Shown: positions 32,311 to 43,814 of the stretch, in pieces | Numbering within the stretch: the stretch's first letter is position 1 | How the letters are laid out: each line of letters begins with the position of its first letter | NCBI RefSeq assembly: GCF_016808335.1 | Contig: NC_053149.1 | Span: 18,386,733-18,450,732 of the forward strand | Source: Panicum virgatum | Lineage: Eukaryota > Streptophyta > Magnoliopsida > Poales > Poaceae | Length of the DNA stretch: 64,000 bases | Direction of reading: 5' to 3' | The notes under the pieces: model-generated | The model's input: only the letters and a program-made list of their open reading frames with translations | Database searches by the model: none | What the model was told of the DNA's origin: nothing | Made by a program: the position numbers and the translations under genes

Positions 32311-35300
32311 CACTACGGGAGACTGCTGAAGCACACGGCAAAGCCTTATATGCACACGGCAAAGGGTTTGCTGTGTGGCGCACACGGCAAAGAGCACACG
32401 GCATTCAGATGTCGGCAAATGCGTCGTTTGCCGTGTGTCAAATTTGACCCACGGCAAAAAAAAGCAGAAAACTGAGAAGTGACGTGGCGGCCGTCTTTGC
32501 CGTGTGCCTGTAGACGTGGCACACGGCAAAGTTCAAATGTTTGCCGTGTGCCTTGGCTTTGGCACACGGTAAACATTGGTTTCTTTGCCGTGTGCCATGG
32601 TTTTTGCATATGGCAAAGGTCCCTGATTCTGTATTTTCTTTCTGTTTATTGCGTATATGGTATCCCAAATAATACAAACAGTTCACATATATCATAATAA
32701 TCATCGCATGCAATCCAAATAAGCATCGGATGCATTCAATATTATCCAGAAATGCACAATTACAAATAAACTCTAGTATCGTTCATCGGCAACCACAAGT
32801 TTAAGTCAAATCTATACAAGTCCATACGGCAAAGTCCATACAAGTTCAAGTGCAAAGCTTGTCTCTAGAAATGAAGTCCATACACTTCACGGGGCCGACG
32901 GCGGCGGCGGCGGTGGAGGGTGCTGCGGCCACATCTGCGGGGGCGGCCATGTAGGTGTCTGCGGCCAACCTGGTTGCTGCTGCTACTGCTGAATCCAAGC
33001 CACCCATTGAGGCGGTGGCCACACAAACTGCTGAGGCTGCTGAGTCTGCTGCACCGGAGGCGAGAAGTCAGGATTCACTGGCCCATCATTGGATGCCGCC
33101 GACTGATTCTGCACATAAGCGAATATATATTGAGTTACATAAGAATGAAACTACAAGCATTAGCATAAGTTCTAAGTCATTGTAGATGTATCATAAAATA
33201 TTATTTTTAAGTAAATCTAGGTTAATGCTAAGTCACTAAGACATTCCGAAACTCGACAGGAGTCAAAACCACTTACGGTAGGAGGAGTTTCTGCACAACG
33301 AACAAGTGGGGGCAGAGGGAATTGTGGAGGCGAAACACCCATCGCCGAGCCTAGGCTTTGCATAAATGTTAGAGCTTGATCCAATTTTTGCTGCATGTCG
33401 TCCCGCTCGGCCCTCCACCTCTCCTCTGCCGCCTCCTGCCGTGCTTGGAAGGCTGTTTCCATCTGGGCCTAAAGGATTTGATCCCAGGGTTAGAATTCAA
33501 AGCGAACATATGTAAAAACGGAGGAACGACGGATGAAACAGAAATAACCTTGACAGCCTCAATCTGAGTCTGTGTAGTGTCTGGGCGTGGGCGTATGGCA
33601 GGGCTTGAGCTGGTACTCCTGGCTCGAATCTGCGAGAGAGTGGGAGTAGTCGCCGTGTCGACTAAGCTGTCGCCAAACCAGTACCGTCCATGCTTCTTGA
33701 CTCCTCCCGCCCTCATGACGACTTCTCTATCAATGGGCTCATTGATCGCATCAAACTCCGGCCCATGAACTTCTTGTGCCATTGAGGTGTACCCACTAAG
33801 GTGGCTGTGGACGCTTGCGTTGCTGTACACTTCGGGCGGATCCTGCGAGTTGAAGGTGACATCGGACGTCGCCTTTCCTTTGTGGGCCAAACAGTATGCC
33901 TGGACTTGGGTGCAAGGCACACCACCATGTGACGCCGAATGCGAAAAAAGGAAGATGATTAGAAATTATGCAGAATTGAGCGTTAGAATAAAGAAATTAA
34001 TTCACATACATATCTAGCCGCGTACGCCTTGAGGTTACGGTTGCCCTGATGGTGCGATGCACATGGCATCAGCAAACGCCGCTGCCGGGCAGCCTCGTGC
34101 ATCTTCACCCACTCTTGCGAGCACCACCGGTCCACTATCATTTCCCAGCACGGATAATCATTGGCAATCCACCACGGAGGCACCTGCACATCATCAATAT
34201 CTATTATATTTAAGAAGAATAAATGGAGCATAGTTGATAACTCCTTAAGATTGAATCTTTACCCGCAAGTATTGTTCCCGGGTAAGTCTGATGTCTCTCG
34301 CAGGTCCTTTGTAGATCCTCACTTTTTCGATCCTGGCCTTGTAGTCGATGATGGCCTGGATGCGCGCCTCGTAAAGCATATCCGCTACCAGCTTGTAACA
34401 AGCTTTGCTAGCCACCTGCATCGCCCTGGGCATCATTTCCTCATCGCATATGTAGAAATCCTGCACAAAAATGCGAGCTAGAGGCGCGGCGGCGCATGCG
34501 AGGGTGCGCCGCGGCGGTCCGGGCGTGGGGGTGGCGCGCTGGCGCGTGCTGGCGAGGGTGTGGCGCGGCGGTCCGGTCGTGGTGGTGGCGCGGCGGCGCC
34601 CTGCCCGGGGAGAGGGTGGTGGCCAGTTGCCGTGTGCCATTGTTCAAGCACACGAAAAAGTTAGTGTTTGGCGTGTGCTATTCTCCATGCACACGGCAAA
34701 CACAAACCAATTCAAATTTCGAATTTTTCAGTTGTTCTATTTTCAATTTCTCTTGGGATTCAGTTTGCTATTATATTTCATGTTACAAATACATTGCTAA
34801 AGCTATTGAAAACTACATATTTTATTTTGTTGTTATTATTATTTCATGTGTTTCAAACTCAAATACAAGTGAAAAAAAATTATAATGAGGAGCAGAGATC
34901 CGAAAATTAACCAAGCTTTGGCATTGAAGAAAAGAACTAGTTTTTTGCAAACACAAAAAGTTTTAAAGTCAAACGCCAATTCATTCGTAACATTCTGTTA
35001 AAATGTAAACGATTCCTTCTCAACTCCACGGATCTTCTTTGGAGATGTTTCGATTTCTAACAAGCATATGTGAAAACTTTTGCAAAACGTTCCCAAAATT
35101 ATACCACAATCTCCATGTATGAAATCATGATACCATGACAAATTTCATGATTTTATGAATTTGTTTGCTTTTAATAGAATTTTAGAACGATTTGTTCAAA
35201 CAGTTCTGAGCATGGTTCGCGAGCAAGATCTTCGAAATCTACATCTGTTTTAGGCTTATGTCATCACCTTGAACTCCTTACCATGAAAATTATTTTTCTA

Positions 35301-35797
35301 TCCATTATACTCCACTATTCAAAACACATCCAGTTTAACCCCAAAAATTTGATTAATGAAACTAAATGACTAAATATAGTAAAAATAACGAGAAATATAC
35401 CAAATTTTAACAAGGAGTACAACACACTATATATGTATAGCATAAAAAATTGGGAGTGCAGAATCTACTTTTTTTTCCATAATTTTGCCGTGTGTAAAAT
35501 ATTTGCCGTGTGTAAAAAATGAGGCATACGACAAACAATGCTTATTTGCCGTGTGCTAAATCTTTGCCGTGTGCTTTCTTTCTCACCACACGACAAACCT
35601 CGACGTTTGCCGTGGGTTTTGCTTTTGCCGTGAGTTTTTTGCCACGACACACGGCAAACATCATTTTTACCATGTGCCTAATGATTACAGTGTGCTGTAT
35701 CTGCTGGCACACGGCAAAGAATAGGTTTACCGTGTGCCTGTGTTTTGGCACACGGCAAATCTTTAAGCACACGGCAATTAGGAGATTTCCGGTAGTG
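32311..35797 (-). mobile_element. CACTA element, 3.5 kb, nested in the Pack-MULE-like element
   Basis: The left terminus is CACTACGGGAGAC; the right, reverse-complemented, is CACTACCGGAAATC. CTC is duplicated on both sides (32308-32310, 35798-35800). Both subterminal regions carry many copies of CACACGGCAAA or its complement TTTGCCGTGTG, the usual transposase-binding repeats of this superfamily. Inside is a minus-strand TnpA-type gene. No TnpD/Transposase_21 gene is seen, so the copy depends on others. Confidence 0.93.
32890..34640 (-). pseudogene. CACTA TnpA-like gene (Transposase_24-type), multi-exon
   Basis: Blocks in transcript order on the minus strand: about 34610-34245 (ACYKLVADMLYEARIQAI and RLTREQYLR); about 34189-34014 (WWIANDYPCWEMIVDRWCS, then KMHEAARQRRL); about 33935-33560 (DPPEVYSNASVHSHLSGYTS, then GRYWFGDSLVD); about 33470-33285 (an AERWRAERDDMQQK-type coiled coil); about 33116-32890 (Pro/Gln-rich tail). 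This is the pattern of the plant Ptta/En/Spm transposase family, whose products bind subterminal repeats. Exon limits are approximate. An in-frame TAG in the last block (near 32990) suggests decay. Confidence 0.65.
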
Positions 35798-36068
35798 CTC
35801 GCTGGGCGGCGGACGCCGCCAGCCTCGCGCGGCGGTGCGGGCCCTGGGCGCTGCGTGCCCTGGGCGCTGCGCGCCCCTTGTGGACGCTGCACGCGGGCGC
35901 CGGCCACCGGGCCGCGTGCCTCGCGGGGGCTGGGCGTGGGCGCTCTGCGGCGAGCGGCCTTGCGCATTAGCGGGACGGCCACGACTTCGAGTCCACGACG
36001 ACCAAAATTTGCATAACTAAATTGATGCGTCTTGTTCGTTCAGATGAGGGCGTCGACGAGAGCGCGGC

Positions 36069-37513
36069 CACTATTAGAAAAAGACTTCTTAGCACCGGTT
36101 GGAAACAAGCTAGATACTAGTTTTTTAACCAGTGCCCCCAAAGTGAGACTAATAGAGTCTGGCTTTGACACCGGGTAAATCACCCGATATCTAAAGCCAC
36201 CTTTGGCACCGGTTGGAATTCCAACTGGTACCAAAGTCAGCTACGCCCGTAAGGCAGCTACGCTCGTTCCCAGCTCTCATCATCTCCCGTTCTATTGCTT
36301 GCACTCTCTCCCATTCCCCTCCCATCCTCCACTAGCATTCCATCCTCTACTTGCAGTAGAGATTCATTCAAAAGAATCAATAACAAAATATTAAATTGAT
36401 CCAAAACAAATACTCATAGATCCGACAAATCATTCAAAAAATCGTTCACAATCTATAATTCCACAAGCATCTCTATTTAAAAAATAAGAAGAGAAAAACC
36501 AACGGCCGAGGCAGACCCGTGCAGCGGCGGCCGGCTCCCACAGCCATGGCAGCCCGCGCTCCCACGGCGGCGACGGCAGTCGGCTCCCGCGGCAGTGGCG
36601 GCCCGCGCGCCCCTCTGCGGCGGCGGCGGCCGGCTCCCGCGGTGGTGGCGCCCCGCGCGCCCCTCTCCGCGGCTCCCGCGGCGGCGGCTGGCGCCCGCGC
36701 GCCCTCCCGCGGCGGCGGCGCCCCGCTCGGCCCTCTCCGCGGCGGCGGCGACCGGCTCCCGCGGTGGCGGCGCCCCGCGCGCCCCTCTCCGCGGCCCACG
36801 CGGTGGCCGCTGGCGCCCACGCGCCCTCCCGCGGCGGCGGCGCCCCGCTCGGCCCTCTCCGTGGCGGCGGCGGCCGGCTCCCGCGGCGCCGCCCCGCGCC
36901 CCCCTCTCCGCGGCTCCCGCGGCGGCGGCCGACGCCCACGCGCCCCCCTGCGGAGGCGGCGCCCGGCTCCCGCGGTGGCGGCGCTCATTCGCTTCTCCGC
37001 TCCCAGTCTCCCAGAGATAAGGCCGGGGAGAGATGAGAGGTAGAGAATGAGAGATGAGAGAGACGAGAGAATGAGAGATGTGAGAGATGAATGGCCTGCA
37101 GGGACTTAAAATATCGTAGAGGCAAAGTGGGCGGCCATTTGGTGCCGGGCGATTTTTTCAACCGGTGCCAAAAGACGTGTTTTCAATTGCCACCAACCGG
37201 TGCCTATATCTAAGGTATGAACTGACACCGGGTTATGGCGTGACCCGGTGCCGATGTCTGCACCAATAGCACCGGGTCGTGCCTCCACCCGGTGCCATTG
37301 ATGCATCGACTATTTGGTACCGGCTCAAGGCATTACCCGGTGCCTTTGTCAGTGTATTGGCACTGGTTTGTGCCGTGGCGCGTCTTGCCAGCGCTCGGCG
37401 CAGGCCAATAGTACCGGCTAGTATTGCAGCCGGTGCTGATGCTTTACATTAATACCGGTTCAAACAATAAGTGTTATTTTTGACCTGTATTTTTAGCCTG
37501 TTTTCTAATAGTG
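36069..37513. mobile_element. CACTA element, 1.4 kb, non-coding, inside the captured monooxygenase fragment
   Basis: The termini CACTATTAGAAAA and TTTTCTAATAGTG are perfect inverted repeats of 13 bp. GGC is duplicated at 36066-36068 and 37514-37516. Subterminal regions carry ACCGG-TGCC repeats (GGCACCGGTTGGAA and similar). The middle (36.5-37.0 kb) is a GC-rich GGCGGCGGC/CTCCCGCGG repeat, followed by a GAGAGATGA patch (37.03-37.09 kb). It encodes no transposase. Confidence 0.95.
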
Positions 37514-37790
37514 GGCAAGATGAAGCAGTTCGTGCTGGACAAGCTCCGAGGCTCGAAGGTGCCACAAGAGGTGCTGGTCACCGCGAGCATCAGCAAGGGC
37601 AACGTGTGCGTTGCCGGAGACGCGCTGCACCTGAGGACGCCGGACCTTGGCCAGGGCGGCTGCTCGGCGCTGGAGGACGGCATCGTCCTGGCCAGATGCC
37701 TCGGCGACGCCCGTGCAGTCAAGGACGCCAAGGGCGGTAGCGCCAAGAGGGAACGGATCGAGGCCGGCATGCGACAATACGCCAAGATGC
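37514..37790 (+). pseudogene. Captured FAD-dependent monooxygenase fragment
   Basis: About 92 codons of plant FAD monooxygenase sequence (zeaxanthin-epoxidase-like fold). It includes [20 protein letters not shown] followed by [15 protein letters not shown], the GD motif that contacts the flavin ribose and pyrophosphate. Upstream, after an acceptor-like TTCGTTCAG, a short stub at about 36047-36068 reads EGVDES in one frame and is split off by the CACTA element. The two parts are not in frame when the CACTA and one GGC are removed. The right end runs straight into the TIR and stops at 37825. The NAD(P)H/FAD-binding N-terminus is absent, so it cannot be a working enzyme. Confidence 0.85.
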
Positions 37791-37975
37791 TAGGGGTATT
37801 TTTGTCTTTTCATCATGTCCTTTAACAGCTCCGTTAGCTCATTTTGACAGTAATGACATAGAAGGGATGAGAAATTATAAACGATGGCATAGAACGGATG
37901 TAGTAATTTTCAGTGGCATATAAGAGACAAGCTGTATTTTCCAATAACATATAGGGAATTGACTCAAAAATATTC
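37791..37975. repeat. Right terminal inverted repeat
   Basis: Reverse-complement partner of 31864-32045. Confidence 0.85.
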
Positions 37976-39000
37976 GACAACGGCAACGTTGGACAGGAAG
38001 GGGAAGGCACCGGCTGTGGCAAGTACGAAACAGCAGGAACAAGTGCCTGAATGCAGTAAGCGGTCGGAATGGACTCCTCCACGATCAGCTGGGAGAATCA
38101 AGATAAATATGGACTCTGCATTAAATTGGTAGGATTGGGCATTGAGGCGACAGATGAACAGGACACTGTGTATTGTCATCAGGGTACCAACAAGTCCGTT
38201 TTGAACTTTTGATTGTGTGGATCCACGCAGAGGAGGCTGAGCTAATGGTGTGCAGAGAGGGTCTGGGCTGGCTGTTCAGTGGCTGCAGTTGCCCATCACA
38301 CTGCAAATCCAAGGTTGGTGATCGATTCCGACACCGCATTGCAAGTGAAGGAAGGTTACAATTCAGCCTGATGAGCTCCAAGAAGTTGAGTTTGTACACG
38401 CACGGCAATAGAACCTGTAATAGATAGGGTTGCACATGAGAATTAGCAGTGTATATATATTTATATGCTGGTAATGAGTGCTCGTCGACCTTTGGGTTAT
38501 GACGAGCAGCATCTATCTTTGCAAACCGATTATAACCCCTGTTGCAAATTAATGAATATCGACCGCCTTTCCTAAAAATAGAACCATAATGTAGAAGCAA
38601 CAAGACAATATTGCCTAGCAAATCTCTTGTATTAATTGTTGGTTGACTTAAACAAAAATCCAAATTCCATGAGGATAAACAGTGGCGTAACCATTCAGGC
38701 CAGACAATTATGAACTCCCAAGAAACAAAAAACGGCACGCACATCCTAACAATCTCTAGGCGGCATGCATCCTGGACGCATGTGTGATAACTGCATCCTC
38801 TAAGAAAATTTCTTTGAAACAAACACAGTTGATCGGTCAAAATAGACACAATTACATTTCTTGATTGATCAATCCACAAAAGGGCGCCGTCAAGCCCGAA
38901 TCCGCCAAGGATTACGTGGCGCGGTAGTAGAAGTGCTGCAGCCCTAATAAAGAGCGATCGGTTTTGGGAACACGTCGCGGCCGGACGGTGGCGGTCAGAA
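37976..39000. other. Intergenic, nothing recognised
   Basis: A 252-codon minus-strand frame (38121-38879) has no motif, no biased composition and no visible splice context. I do not call it a gene. Confidence 0.45.
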
Positions 39001-39018
39001 GCTCAGGATGCCGGAGCA

Positions 39019-39268
39019 CTTGCGCTTGAACCACCGGAGCCCCCGGCGTATGGAGGCCTTCACCTTGCCCTCCACCGCGTACGCTTTGTACCCCGCGACC
39101 CGCCGCCGCCGCTTCATCTCGGGGTCGCCGAAGCAGCCCATGCCTTGCGCTTGAACCACCGGAGCCCCCGGCGTATGGAGGCCTTCACCTTGCCCTCCAC
39201 CGCGTACGCTTTGTACCCCGCGACCCGCCGCCGCCGCTTCATCTCGGGGTCGCCGAAGCAGCCCATGC
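39019..39268. repeat. 125-bp tandem duplication in the DUF3511-type gene
   Basis: Positions 39019-39143 and 39144-39268 are the same 125 bp with no visible difference. Both begin CTTGCGCTTGAACC and end AGCAGCCCATGC. Since 125 is not a multiple of three, the duplication shifts the frame at the C-terminus of the gene. Confidence 0.97.
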
Positions 39269-39362
39269 GGACCCCGCGCACGCCGCCGGCGCCGCAGATA
39301 CCGCTGCGCCGCCTCATGCCCGCTGCAGGCAGCGGCGGGGTAGAGGGGGCCTGCGGTGCCAT
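39114..39362 (-). CDS. Small DUF3511-type protein with altered C-terminus
   Basis: The frame is 82 residues from the ATG at 39362. It is open further upstream, to about 39585, with a Pro-rich stretch (FRPYYIALYPC...) but no other ATG, so the N-terminus is uncertain. The second half reads DPEMKRRRRVAGYKAYAVEG followed by KVKASIRRGLRWFKRK, the conserved core of the plant DUF3511 family (short basic proteins of unknown function). Because of the 125-bp duplication the core is followed by AWAASATPR and a stop. The original ending, KCSGILSF plus stop, is still present after the second copy (39000-39020). The domain core is intact, so the protein may still be made, with a new tail. Confidence 0.7.
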   Translation of the reverse strand: MAPQAPSTPPLPAAGMRRRSGICGAGGVRGVRMGCFGDPEMKRRRRVAGYKAYAVEGKVKASIRRGLRWFKRKAWAASATPR

Positions 39363-39894
39363 GGCGAGCGGCTGCCGCGGCGGCGGTGGCAGCGGCGAGG
39401 TCGTGTAGATGTCTCGTGGGGAAAATGGGCTCTTGGGGCAGGCCGTGCAGGGATAGAGCGCGATGTAGTATGGCCGGAAGATCGGGGTGAGCGGTGGTGG
39501 AGGCTGGCCAAGTGGCCCTGGAGAAAAAGGTGGAGGCGCGAGTGCAGGATGGAATATGGAGCGAGGAACGTGGGGCTGGGACTCCGTTGCTTAATTTGGA
39601 ACATCATGTAAGTTTTTTCCTTAAATAATTCTGGAAAATGGCCGTGTCTATTTTCTTTTACAAAAGGTATGAAATGTTGGAAAAATCAGTCTACAAAAAA
39701 AGATGGCAAAATTCATATTCTCTGTTCTATAGGCAATCCTAAAATAATGTGCACTACGAACATGCATTGCATGTTGAGTCGCGAGCTAACTTTTTGGCGT
39801 GGCGTGCAGCTAGCAAGGAACCACTCCAAATCTCTCATCTTAAGTGAAAACAAAGATTACTAGTCGGGACGTCCTTCACCTTATTCATTCCGAA
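39363..39894. other. Upstream of the DUF3511-type gene
   Basis: GC-rich to about 39600 on the gene side, then AT-rich. A 97-codon minus frame here (39314-39607) overlaps the gene in another frame and is taken as its shadow. Confidence 0.45.
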
Positions 39895-41107
39895 CACTAA
39901 TACAAAAACGATTCGTAGCAACGTCCTATTTTTATCAGAGGCGGATCAAAATATGACCTGCTTTTACAAATAGAGCAGAGCTACAGTAGTAGTTGACCCG
40001 CTTCTAAAAATATATTTTTAAGAACAGGTGATGACGTCACCCATCTCTAAAAATGACCACTATTTTTAGAGGTAGATGACGCCATCACCCGCCCCTGGAA
40101 ATGACTACTATTTTTAGGGGCGGGTGATGACGTTACCCGCCCCTACAAATGTTCTCACGTAAAAAAAATCATACATTTTTTATATGATCTCAGATGAAGA
40201 TAAACGTTCTACCAAAATTGTAGAGCTTGACGAAATCTAAAATTTTATAGTTGACAACTTTTCCATTTAAGGTTGTATAATAGTCCAAAAAAATATTATA
40301 ATTTCTCTAGTTTCAAAATCTACAAGTTTTGATTTATTTTTAAACAACCTTGGAGGTAGAATATAGAGTAGTTATATATCAAAGTTTTAATGGTAATATC
40401 TAAAATTTTATAGTTTATATATTATCCATTTAAGAATATTTAGTATCACAAGATCATTTGCTAGTTGTGCCCTATATATGTCTGTAACTATATAGTATCT
40501 CAGACAACTCGAGCCATATTTTCAATTTTTCACAATCTAAATCTTTATATTTACTGAAATATATTTAGTATATTTTTATATCTATAGTTCACAATAACCA
40601 TAGTGTATAAGTTTTACTTTTTTTAATTTGTTCTACTATATTTAATTTAAATGAATTTTTGGAATAAAAAAGAAAAATATTGGTATGGGTGGGCAATGGC
40701 CTCACCCGACCCTTGAAATGGATTTGTAGGGACGGGTCGTGGTCTCACCCGCATATAAAAAATAAGATATCCCGTAGAGTCAAAAGTGAATGTGTAGTAT
40801 GGGGGAGAGGAGGGTATGCACCTGATTTACGCAAGTGTGAATATCTCGTCAAAAAAGTTGTACCTCGATAGGAGAAGAGCTTGTGGTGGTGGCCGGTTAG
40901 CATGGATTTTTTCGTTTACTATTTTCAAGTTTTTTTTTCTAATTTTTTCATGTTCTTAAAAATGATTTGTAGGGCGGGTCATGAGCTCACTCGCCCCTAC
41001 AAATCCATTTGCTGAGGCGGAGGAACTGCGAGAACTAGTGGCGGGTATCGGATCGACCCCTAAAAATATATTTTTAACTGCCTCTAAAAATGCTTTTTAC
41101 AGTAGTG
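39895..41107. mobile_element. CACTA-like element, 1.2 kb, non-coding
   Basis: The left end is CACTAATACAAAAACG; the right, reverse-complemented, is CACTACTGTAAAAAG. Both subterminal zones carry GGGGCGGGT/ACCCGCCCCT inverted repeats. The flanking triplets are GAA and AAA, not an exact duplication. The interior is AT-rich with no gene. Confidence 0.75.
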
Positions 41108-41513
41108 AAAGTATCGTATCAATCCATCTCCATATGCCCCCTATATAACAAAAATCAAACAAACAAAGCTGGATTATTTTTGTTCACTTATAATTAAACG
41201 TGATACGGCCCATTTTCTTATTTTCCACATTTGTTATCCATAGTTTCAATTCCATAGTTTAATGTTCATTATGCTACTGCTATCGCTTCCCTTTCTGTGC
41301 CGCCACAACTAAGGGTCTGTTTGGGAGCACTCCACTCCCAAAATAGCCACTCCACTTCCCCAACTCCACCCCATTCCACCACCTGTGATCCATTCTGTTT
41401 GGAAGAGCTCCACTCCATAAATCTCAGAGGCCCAGTTCCTTCTGCCCCACCGGCCCAACAAGCAAGCAGCGGCCCAGCTCAGCCCATCTCAACTCCTCTC
41501 ACTTTCATGAGGG

Positions 41514-43013
41514 TGTTGGCACTCCTTACCCTAAACGAATTACTCCGCAAGCGCACAGAGACCGATTGTAGCTTTCACCAATGAGTATATCTGGGATATC
41601 GAATCCAAGAAATGATAAACTTCGACTAGTGGTTTGGAGCGATCCAGCCGGACCCGCCAAGGAGAAGAGGTACGAGGGTAGAGGGTTTATCTCCAGATAG
41701 AATCCTAATTACTAAGCTATCTTGATAGTCTACTAACTTGATCTGCTTCGGCGGCCTAAGAGATGGGCTCAAAAAGGGATGAGAAGGGAGTCCGACGTCC
41801 TTCGGCAACTACTGCTATGAAAGCACCCGAACGAGGTGGACTACTAGGGACGGACAAGACTGTCACCACTTGCCGCCTACCACCGCGGTATCGTGGGGTG
41901 GAACACAACCCGAGATAGCTAACCAAGCCTGGGCTCCACGTCCACAGCTATCGAGCTACTTCCTCCTACCGTGTACTAAGGCAGAAAGTAACCTCAAATA
42001 AGTAGAACTTGCTACTTACGCAGACTCAAAATCCCGCAGATCAAAGAAAGTAACTAAACAAGTAACTTAAGTAAAAAGTAAAACTAGCGAGAAACTGAAG
42101 AAAAACGAGGAGCTTACTTGATTATAAATTCCCCAGAGGTGGGTACAACGTTGGGGTAAGGTCGAGAGAACTCGACTTGGCACCTTTAGCCTGGCTTCCG
42201 CCAAAGCTCTCACCTCACACTCTCCCTATTCTACTAGGATGAAGAACTAATTTTGAGGCACTCAAGCTCCAAGTGCTGTGTGTTGTAAGTGAGGTGAGGG
42301 GTCCCATTTATAGCTGCCAAGGTCGGTGAAACGGTTAACTACTTGAAGCCTACGCTACCTCTGCCTTGGCTTCAACTCCATGAGAAAGGGCATCATCAGA
42401 TGCTGACAAGTGGGGCCGGGCAGCCTCGCCTAGGCCGGCCGGCCTGGGGATTGTGCTACCTGTCCACCAACTTCGCGTGGACGGCTCTGATCACTTCTGG
42501 AGGTCGGTACTTCTAGCGGTTTGCTCAACCGACGTCGTCTTGGGCCGGGCGGCGTAATTAGGGCTGGGCGGCCTGGCTCTAGAGGCTTCTCAGCCCTCCG
42601 TTGTACCAACACGCTCCTCAACGGTCGTAGATTGCTCCTGGATGGGTAGATATCTTGTGCTATGATCATGGCCCAGGATTCCTCCACTTTGCATATGGGT
42701 TCAAGCCTTCCGATTCCAATTCTTGCATTTTGGAAAGTTACACATTAGATTGGCCTGAATTCTCCCTCTAGATATATTGGTAAAGTTTCATGCCAAGATT
42801 CCACAGTAAGTATCCCGACCGGCCGGAACCGGGCCTTCCGGTCCAAACAGTATCCGTTTTGGGTCAAATTTGGATATGTTGTTCCTGATATCAAGTATAC
42901 ATCAAAACTTGTGTAACTCATTAGATATAATGGTTATGACATGGTTATGACCTAGGTTTCATGAAATTAGGCGGAGCGTTGGCGGCGAAAATCATCGATA
43001 TCGACCGCCAACA
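41514..43013 (-). mobile_element. Athila-like solo LTR, 1.5 kb, minus strand
   Basis: On the minus strand it starts TGTTGGCGGTCGATATCG (ending at 43013), comparable to TGTTGACGGTCGTTAAG of the Athila LTRs at 45189 and 62342. At the other end TGTTGGCACTCC (41514) and CCGCAAGCGCACAGAGACC correspond to CCGCAAGTGCACGAATATAC of the 45189 LTR. Flanking GAGGG and GCGGG differ at one base and may be the duplication. A minus-strand TATAAAT lies near 42313. Confidence 0.7.
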
Positions 43014-43797
43014 GCGGGCCCCACTTGTAAGTTATCTTCTACCTCTCCACCCCACTTCCTGAGTTCTCATTCTTCCTCACCTCCTCCCGTGTGCGCCACG
43101 AGGGCCGGCCGGGCACGACAGAGAGTCGGGAGCGGCGGAGGCCACCGCAGGCGTGCCCCTCGCCCACGCGGAGGCCACCACCGTCACGCTTCGGGGCGGC
43201 AGCGGGGAGGCCCAAGGCCGAGGACGGCGGCGCCCAGGGTGAGGCCCTCGCAGTGGAGATGCGGCCGGTGGTGTTAGCACGGCCGATGGGGGAGAGAGAG
43301 GCCGACGGGAGAGGCGCTGCCGGTGGAGAAGAGTACGACAGCGTGGAGTCTCGAGGGGTGCGACGGCGTGGGATGCCGGAGAGGAAACCATGGGAGGCCG
43401 GAGGGGCGAGATCTCTAGGGGCGACAAGACGAATCCGGGGTGGCAGGACTCCAGGAGCAGCGGCGAGACTCCAGGGGTGGCGGTGGGACCTTCAAGGCGC
43501 GGCCGGACCTTCATGGCTGCGGCGGCCGGACTTCCATGGCGACTCCGGGGCGGCGGGACTCAAGGGCATGGTGGTAGGACTCCGGGGGGGCGGCGGCGGG
43601 ACTCCGAGGCGACTGAGGTGGAACCTGCATGGGGCGGGGGAGGGACTCCGGGGCAGCAGCCGGACCTGCATGGCGGCAACAGTGGGACTCAGGCGGCGGC
43701 GCGGCGGAACAAGCGAAGGAGACCGAGGGGGGAAAAGAACATGTCGAACCGTTATTTTCCACTAGCCAGTGGCATGGTGGGTAATTTATTCCAACTC
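43014..43797. other. GC-rich interior of the PIF/Harbinger-like element
   Basis: Gly/Arg/Pro-rich frames on both strands (for example 43091-43765 plus), with GGCGGGACTC-type repeats. No domain is recognised; it could be captured host sequence. I do not call a gene. Confidence 0.5.
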
Positions 43798-43814
43798 CAC
43801 AAGCTCCAAGAATT

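Larger units (their letters stand above)
31864..37975. mobile_element. Pack-MULE-like TIR element, 6.1 kb, with captured gene fragment and two nested CACTA elements
   Basis: Inverted arms of about 180 bp lie at 31864-32045 and 37791-37975. They share GAATATT, GAGTCAATT, CTATATGTTATTGGAAAATA and GCCATCGTTTATAATTT in the same order, with about 80-85% agreement by eye. Long arms, a GC-rich interior and a host gene fragment fit a Pack-MULE. No 9-bp target duplication could be confirmed, so the superfamily is tentative. Without the two CACTA elements the interior is only about 1.2 kb. Confidence 0.75.

Noticed and set aside
36430..37043. Ala/Pro/Arg frames of 134-174 codons
   Set aside because: They come from the GGCGGC repeat inside the second CACTA element and are open on both strands.
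38121..38879. A 252-codon minus-strand frame
   Set aside because: It has no recognisable motif or codon bias and is flanked by AT-rich intergenic DNA. It is most likely chance.
41750..42250. A possible second autonomous element inside 41.5-43.0 kb
   Set aside because: There is no coding sequence, primer site or second LTR. A solo LTR explains it better.
43077..43765. Gly/Arg-rich frames on both strands
   Set aside because: They are a compositional effect of the GC-rich interior of the TIR element, and no domain is seen.
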